A stretch of DNA of 64,000 nucleotides from Candidatus Nanopelagicales bacterium. GTDB taxonomy: Bacteria > Actinomycetota > Actinomycetes > S36-B12. The notes beneath the pieces were generated by a model. That model did no database searches, was not told the origin of the DNA, and saw only the letters and a program-made list of their open reading frames with translations. Below are positions 61,371-64,000 of this stretch, in pieces. A program made the translations under genes and the position numbers. Position 1 is the first letter of the stretch. Each line of letters begins with the position of its first letter. Location: assembly GCA_018402075.1 (NCBI GenBank), contig JAGYJP010000001.1, positions 62,001 through 126,000 of the forward strand. Direction: 5' to 3'.

Positions 61371-61997
61371 GTGAATAGTCGCACGCAGCGCATTAATCCT
61401 TCTCGAGTCGATCCTTCTCGAGTCGATCCTTCTCGAGTCGATCCTTCTCGAGTCGATCCTTCTCGAATTGGCCTTATTGGTGCCGAGAGTTCGGGGAAAA
61501 CCACGCTGGCACTTGCCTTGGTGAATGAATTGAATTTACAGGGAACCTATGCAGTATTCGTACCAGAATATCTGCGCACGTGGTGCGAGAAATCAGGACG
61601 AATTCCTCTGCTGGATGACCAACCTGAAATTTTGATTGGTCAACTGGCCGCTGAGGATTTAGCAGCTCGCAATCACCCCGGTGCAGTCTTAGTGTGCGAC
61701 CCTGCTGCAATCACCACACCCCTATATTCACAACTCTATTTCGAACATGACGCCCAGATAGATATGACACTTCTCAAAAGGTATCAGCAACTTTTATGGT
61801 GTGACATCGATTTCGATTGGGTGCCAGATCCGCTACGTGATGGCCCCCTCATGAGGCGTCGCATGCATGACCTTATTGCGAATTACGTTCCCGAATGGGA
61901 ACGGATTTTTGGGAAGCCTATCCCCATGGTGACAGGGGGAATCGAAGAGCGCTTGCGGCAGGCGTGGCAACCCAATCTCCCCATAATCTCCCCATAG
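61371..61997 (+). CDS. AAA-family P-loop kinase, NadR ribosylnicotinamide-kinase-like
   Basis: 208 residues. After an N-terminal run of SRVDP repeats comes RIGLIGAESSGKTTLALAL (Walker A), VFVPEYLRTWCEKSG, EDLAARNHPGAVLVCDPAAITTPLYS (Walker B-like), and YVPEWERIFGKPIPMVTGG. These fit the C-terminal kinase domain of NadR, which phosphorylates nicotinamide riboside; no NMN adenylyltransferase domain is present. The kinase substrate is therefore inferred. The stop codon TAG is also the first three bases of the pknB -10 hexamer. Confidence 0.78.
   Translation: MNSRTQRINPSRVDPSRVDPSRVDPSRVDPSRIGLIGAESSGKTTLALALVNELNLQGTYAVFVPEYLRTWCEKSGRIPLLDDQPEILIGQLAAEDLAARNHPGAVLVCDPAAITTPLYSQLYFEHDAQIDMTLLKRYQQLLWCDIDFDWVPDPLRDGPLMRRRMHDLIANYVPEWERIFGKPIPMVTGGIEERLRQAWQPNLPIISP
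61398..61457 (+). repeat. four 15-bp in-frame repeats encoding SRVDP
   Basis: CCTTCTCGAGTCGAT occurs perfectly at 61398-61412, 61413-61427, 61428-61442 and 61443-61457, then partly again. Perfect nucleotide identity implies recent expansion. Encodes (P)SRVD units ahead of the P-loop domain. Confidence 0.95.
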
Positions 61998-62000
61998 ACT
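61995..62000 (+). promoter_or_regulatory. putative leaderless -10 element of pknB
   Basis: TAGACT is followed by seven bases and the ATG at 62008. Its TAG is the stop codon of the preceding gene. Inferred. Confidence 0.55.
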
Positions 62001-62007
62001 CACAAGA

Positions 62008-63903
62008 ATGAACTTCCCTGGCGGCAATGTGGGCAATAACGCACCCCTTGTTGGCCAGATGGTGGACAACAGGTACCAGGTCACGGGATTTCTGGCCAGA
62101 GGCGGAATGGCTACTGTCTACATTGCGACCGACACCAGGCTCGACCGTGTTGTCGCCCTAAAGGTGATGCATCCGCACCTTGCAAGTGACCCTGGATTTG
62201 TTGCCAGGTTCCAGCGAGAGGCCAGAAGCGCTGCGCGCCTGTCCCACCCACATGTGGTGGGTGTGTTTGATCAAGGAGACTCTGACGGGCAGATTTATCT
62301 GGCCATGGAATACATCCCCGGGCGAACACTGCGCGATGTCCTCGACGAATATGGCCCACTGACCCTTGAGCAAGCGCTTGTTTTACTCGACCCAGTTCTC
62401 GAGGCGCTCAATGCAGCTCATGCTGCTGGATTTGTTCACCGGGATATCAAGCCGGAGAACGTTCTCATATCTGATGATGGTCGCGTTAAGGTTGCCGATT
62501 TCGGACTCGCCCGGGCAGTTGCAAGTAGTGAATCCACCCAAACCGCGGGCATGATTATTGGAACGGTGACATACCTTTCTCCCGAGCAGGTGGAGCGAGG
62601 TGACGCTGATGCGCGTTCTGATATTTATTCCACGGGGATTTTGCTCTTCGAAATGATCACGGGAGCAGTTCCGCATTCAGGTGAGAGCCCGTTGTCGATT
62701 GCATACCAACACGTCAATGCCGATGTTCCTGCACCCACCTCAGTGAATGCCGATCTTCCCCGTGAAGCGGATGCACTTGTTATATCGGCCACCAAACGAG
62801 ATCCGAACCTCCGATATCAAAATGCCCATGACTTCTTGGCTGATCTCCGACGAATACGGAATTCACTGCCCGCACCGCGTCCATTTGTGGATATTCGGGA
62901 CACCTTGGTCGTTTCTCGTGATCCCCACGGCCCGAGCTCGTCACTCGAAACCAGCACCAATGGAAATCGATCCTCAAAAGATTTCATTCCTCGACAATTT
63001 CCTGAGCGACAGCCTCGAAAAAAAGGGTTGCTGGTTGCCCTGGCAGTCGCAATCGGCGTTGCAATTGCAGGATTTGCGGGCTGGTGGCTAGCGGCTGGGC
63101 CAGGAACCTATATACCTGCACCCAATGTTGTGGGGCAAACAATCGAACAAGCTGAACAAAACCTGGTTAACACAGAACTTACTCTCGCGACGCCAGAGCA
63201 ATCCTTTAGCGAAACCATTCCTGTCGGTGTCATCATCTCCACCGATCCTGCTCCTGGTGACGGCATAAGTCCTCGTGGAACGCTCAATGCAACGGTATCG
63301 CAAGGTCCAGAGCGCTATCTGGTTCCCGATGTCAAAGGTAAGGCACCTGACATCGCATTAGCAGAGATATTGGCCGCTAATTTGGCTGTTGGTGGAAGAG
63401 TTGAGTCCTTTGATAACACTGTGCCCACCGGAATGGTGGCAAAAACTGAACCAAAGATTGGCTCCGAACTTAAGCCTGGATCCATTGTCGATCTGATTAT
63501 TTCCAAAGGCCCAAAACCTGTTGAGATCCCGCGTGTTGTCGGCGAGAGAGTCAAGGCAGCTGAGAGCCAGCTCAAGGACCTGGGACTTTCCATTGAGCGC
63601 AGCAATATTTTTTCCGAATCCGTTCCCAAAAACACGGTGATATCGATTAAACCTAAAGAAGGAACAACCGTGAATTCAGGAACAAGCGTTGATCTGGTGG
63701 TGTCTAAGGGACCACCCCCTGTGACCGTTCCCAACTTGGTCGACATGCCACGCAAAAAAGCAATTGCGCAATTACAACGATTAGGTTTAAAAGCGAATGT
63801 TCAGGTCGGGGAGGTTGCTCCGCTCAACCGCGTGATCAGTCAATCACCCGCTGCAGGCACCGAAATACCTAAAGGATCGACCGTCACGATTCGCATTATT
63901 TAG
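62008..63903 (+). CDS. pknB: Ser/Thr protein kinase with four PASTA domains
   Basis: 631 residues. Hanks-type kinase domain 23-285: Gly-rich loop FLARGGMATVYIA, Lys52 in VALKVM, HRDIKPEN at 144-151, DFGLA at 164-168 and GTVTYLSPEQ after the activation loop. Juxtamembrane linker, membrane helix about 341-362, then four extracellular PASTA repeats (about 367-631; for example PNVVGQTIEQAE, PDVKGKAPDIAL, PRVVGERVKAAE, PNLVDMPRKKAI), which sense peptidoglycan or lipid II in relatives. Usual targets in actinobacteria are cell-wall and division proteins. Its location beside a prenyl synthase recalls the mycobacterial pknL region rather than the pbpA-rodA-pknB operon, so PknL-type orthology is possible. 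Confidence 0.93.
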   Translation: MNFPGGNVGNNAPLVGQMVDNRYQVTGFLARGGMATVYIATDTRLDRVVALKVMHPHLASDPGFVARFQREARSAARLSHPHVVGVFDQGDSDGQIYLAMEYIPGRTLRDVLDEYGPLTLEQALVLLDPVLEALNAAHAAGFVHRDIKPENVLISDDGRVKVADFGLARAVASSESTQTAGMIIGTVTYLSPEQVERGDADARSDIYSTGILLFEMITGAVPHSGESPLSIAYQHVNADVPAPTSVNADLPREADALVISATKRDPNLRYQNAHDFLADLRRIRNSLPAPRPFVDIRDTLVVSRDPHGPSSSLETSTNGNRSSKDFIPRQFPERQPRKKGLLVALAVAIGVAIAGFAGWWLAAGPGTYIPAPNVVGQTIEQAEQNLVNTELTLATPEQSFSETIPVGVIISTDPAPGDGISPRGTLNATVSQGPERYLVPDVKGKAPDIALAEILAANLAVGGRVESFDNTVPTGMVAKTEPKIGSELKPGSIVDLIISKGPKPVEIPRVVGERVKAAESQLKDLGLSIERSNIFSESVPKNTVISIKPKEGTTVNSGTSVDLVVSKGPPPVTVPNLVDMPRKKAIAQLQRLGLKANVQVGEVAPLNRVISQSPAAGTEIPKGSTVTIRII

Positions 63904-64000
63904 TATTGATCAAAACCTTCATGTCGAAGAAGTTTCTTCTTTACGAGAGTTCCAAATTCATATCCACCAATTCCATGAGCAGCAACCACACGGTGACACG
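63900..64000 (-). CDS. C-terminal end of an unidentified protein
   Basis: On the minus strand an open frame enters at the right edge and ends at TAA (63902-63900), overlapping the pknB stop by four bases. The visible 33 residues end in VVAAHGIGGYEFGTLVKKK then LLRHEGFDQY. I do not recognise the family. The tight convergent overlap with pknB, as at other gene ends here, supports that it is real. Confidence 0.55.
   Translation of the reverse strand, partial: CHRVVAAHGIGGYEFGTLVKKKLLRHEGFDQY

Overview
The window is one contiguous stretch of an actinobacterial (Actinomycetia) chromosome. The evidence is gene content and order: hisD-C-B-H-priA-F-I-trpE; lspA-rluD-dnaE1; a dcw division/cell-wall cluster running mraZ to ftsZ and on to pgeF-yggS-sepF-yggT; DUF3040, RDD, SAV_6107-type HEPN and DUF3048 proteins; a HelD/HelR RNA-polymerase recycling factor; a PASTA Ser/Thr kinase; and split CrtYc/CrtYd lycopene cyclases. 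Base composition looks moderate rather than GC-rich, and genes are packed with many 1-16 base overlaps. Together these recall planktonic freshwater/marine actinobacteria of the Nanopelagicales type; that placement is an inference. No rRNA, tRNA, prophage, insertion sequence or CRISPR array was found.

Layout. 1-6.6 kb (minus): histidine operon read from hisD, ending in a truncated trpE. 6.6-8.3 kb: LON-domain protein, a YbaK deacylase, a DUF2567-like membrane protein. 8.3-14.3 kb (minus): dnaE1, rluD-type pseudouridine synthase, lspA and a histone-H1-tailed DksA/TraR protein. 14.5-17.6 kb: ileS. 17.6-37.9 kb (minus): yggT, sepF, yggS, pgeF, ftsZ, then a plus-strand pair of bacterial PH-domain membrane proteins (ydbS/ydbT) that splits ftsZ from ftsQ, then ftsQ-murC-murG-ftsW-murD-mraY-murF-murE-ftsI-ftsL-rsmH-mraZ. 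38-45.5 kb: DUF3048 lipoprotein, DUF3293 protein, a phosphopantetheinyl transferase, HelR, a secreted orphan, a broken DUF202 gene, an RDD pair, MaoC, DUF3040. 45.6-51.3 kb (minus): an SOS mutagenesis operon HEPN-dnaE2-dinB behind a LexA box. 51.4-53.5 kb: second YbaK-type protein, ACC deaminase, SRPBCC protein. 53.5-61.3 kb: carotenoid locus (cruF-like, GT2, crtD-like, crtE, crtI, crtB, crtYd, crtYc). 61.4-64 kb: NadR-like kinase, PASTA kinase, the end of an unknown gene.

Regulation is unusually legible. Fourteen genes start 6-7 bases after a TANNNT hexamer, the signature of leaderless transcription. Two divergent pairs (hisD/LON and crtYc/NadR-like) share the same 23-bp intergenic design, in which the two opposed -10 hexamers overlap on one TA step. 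The dcw cluster begins with four 10-bp-spaced TGG(A/C)G boxes over the mraZ promoter (probable MraZ operator), and between mraZ and rsmH lies a long hairpin with a CUUCCCC loop that fits the actinobacterial mraW RNA motif. ftsZ and ydbS are separated by a 22/20-bp tandem repeat. The SOS operon has a roughly 300-nt leader holding a perfect 16-bp inverted repeat and a second hairpin.

No wholly new multi-gene system stands out. The best candidates for something undescribed are the shared-TA bidirectional leaderless promoter, the structured SOS leader, the ftsZ upstream repeats with the ydbST insertion, and the combination of CruF-like hydratase, glycosyltransferase and second desaturase with a heterodimeric cyclase.
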